The notes below the pieces were generated by a model. It was not told the DNA's origin. It ran no database searches and worked only from the letters and a program-made list of their open reading frames with translations. A stretch of DNA of 5,065 nucleotides from an uncultured Clostridia bacterium (GTDB taxonomy: Bacteria; Bacillota; Clostridia; Oscillospirales; Oscillospiraceae), in NCBI GenBank assembly GCA_947169005.1, contig CAMVOG010000175.1:1-5065 (forward strand), in the 5' to 3' direction. Shown here one piece after another: positions 4,979-5,065 of the stretch. A program made the position numbers and the translations under genes. Position 1 is the first letter of the stretch; each line of letters begins with the position of its first letter.

Positions 4979-5065
4979 AGCCGGGGCATGACCCGGGTAA
5001 AAGCCGTTTAAAATGTCCCCTGTCCCACCCGCGCGGGAGAACGGTCGGCGCGACCAGCATCGGGG
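4979..5065. other. Upstream region of the glycyl radical enzyme gene, no gene recognised
   Basis: The 87 bases upstream hold a 10-base palindrome CCCGCGCGGG (5028-5037), a near-direct repeat GGGACA/GGGGACA on the minus strand (5016-5028), an AT-rich patch (5008-5014), and a small CCGGG/CCCGG stem (4981-4985 with 4992-4996). No convincing -35/-10 pair is seen. The frame of the enzyme gene stays open to the window edge, but the implied peptide has no in-frame ATG and looks unlike an enzyme N-terminus, so I read this as non-coding leader. Confidence 0.4.

Noticed and set aside
2618..5011. A 797-codon open frame on the plus strand, and similar long plus-strand frames at 36-1085 and 1536-2540
   Set aside because: They lie antisense to clearly conserved genes and their products are low-complexity, rich in Gly, Ala, Val, Leu and His, as expected when GC-rich codons are read in reverse. 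No family motifs are seen.
5008..5037. Transposon end suggested by the GGGACA/GGGGACA repeat and palindrome
   Set aside because: No matching inverted copy or transposase is visible in the window, so the evidence is too thin.

Overview
The window reads as a piece of a GC-rich, strictly anaerobic gut-type Firmicute (Clostridia, something like the Oscillospiraceae). This is inferred from an oxygen-sensitive glycyl radical enzyme, strong AGGAGG-type ribosome binding sites, GC-rich codon use with an AT-rich intergenic stretch, and the type of radical SAM protein present. The sequence alone does not give the species. All four recognisable genes lie on the minus strand, so transcription runs from the right edge to the left.

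Right half (2516-4960): a complete 814-residue glycyl radical enzyme of the pyruvate formate-lyase/dehydratase superfamily. The glycyl loop, with its radical Gly790, and the thiyl Cys453 are both clear. The residue two after the cysteine is Tyr, where the dehydratases, choline lyase and several other well-studied groups have Glu. The substrate cannot be assigned. A 77-base gap holding a 13-bp hairpin separates it from a 330-residue bicupin protein (1446-2438), whose N-terminal cupin keeps a 3-His/1-Glu metal site and whose C-terminal cupin does not. The two genes look like one transcription unit and may form an undescribed two-enzyme pathway. No glycyl radical activase is visible in the window.

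Middle (1038-1445): about 400 bases without a gene. From right to left it holds a short array of CACTAAG-type heptamers, an inverted-repeat element built of ACTGAAA-type heptamers whose arms differ by exactly two units, a very stable 16-bp hairpin, and a good sigma-70-type promoter for the next operon.

Left part (1-1037): thrH (phosphoserine phosphatase/homoserine phosphotransferase of the HAD superfamily), followed 16 bases later by the first 138 codons of a radical SAM protein of the TrsS/MJ0619-like type, cut by the window edge. These two form an operon driven by the promoter at 1090-1118 and have no obvious metabolic link with the glycyl radical enzyme and bicupin pair.
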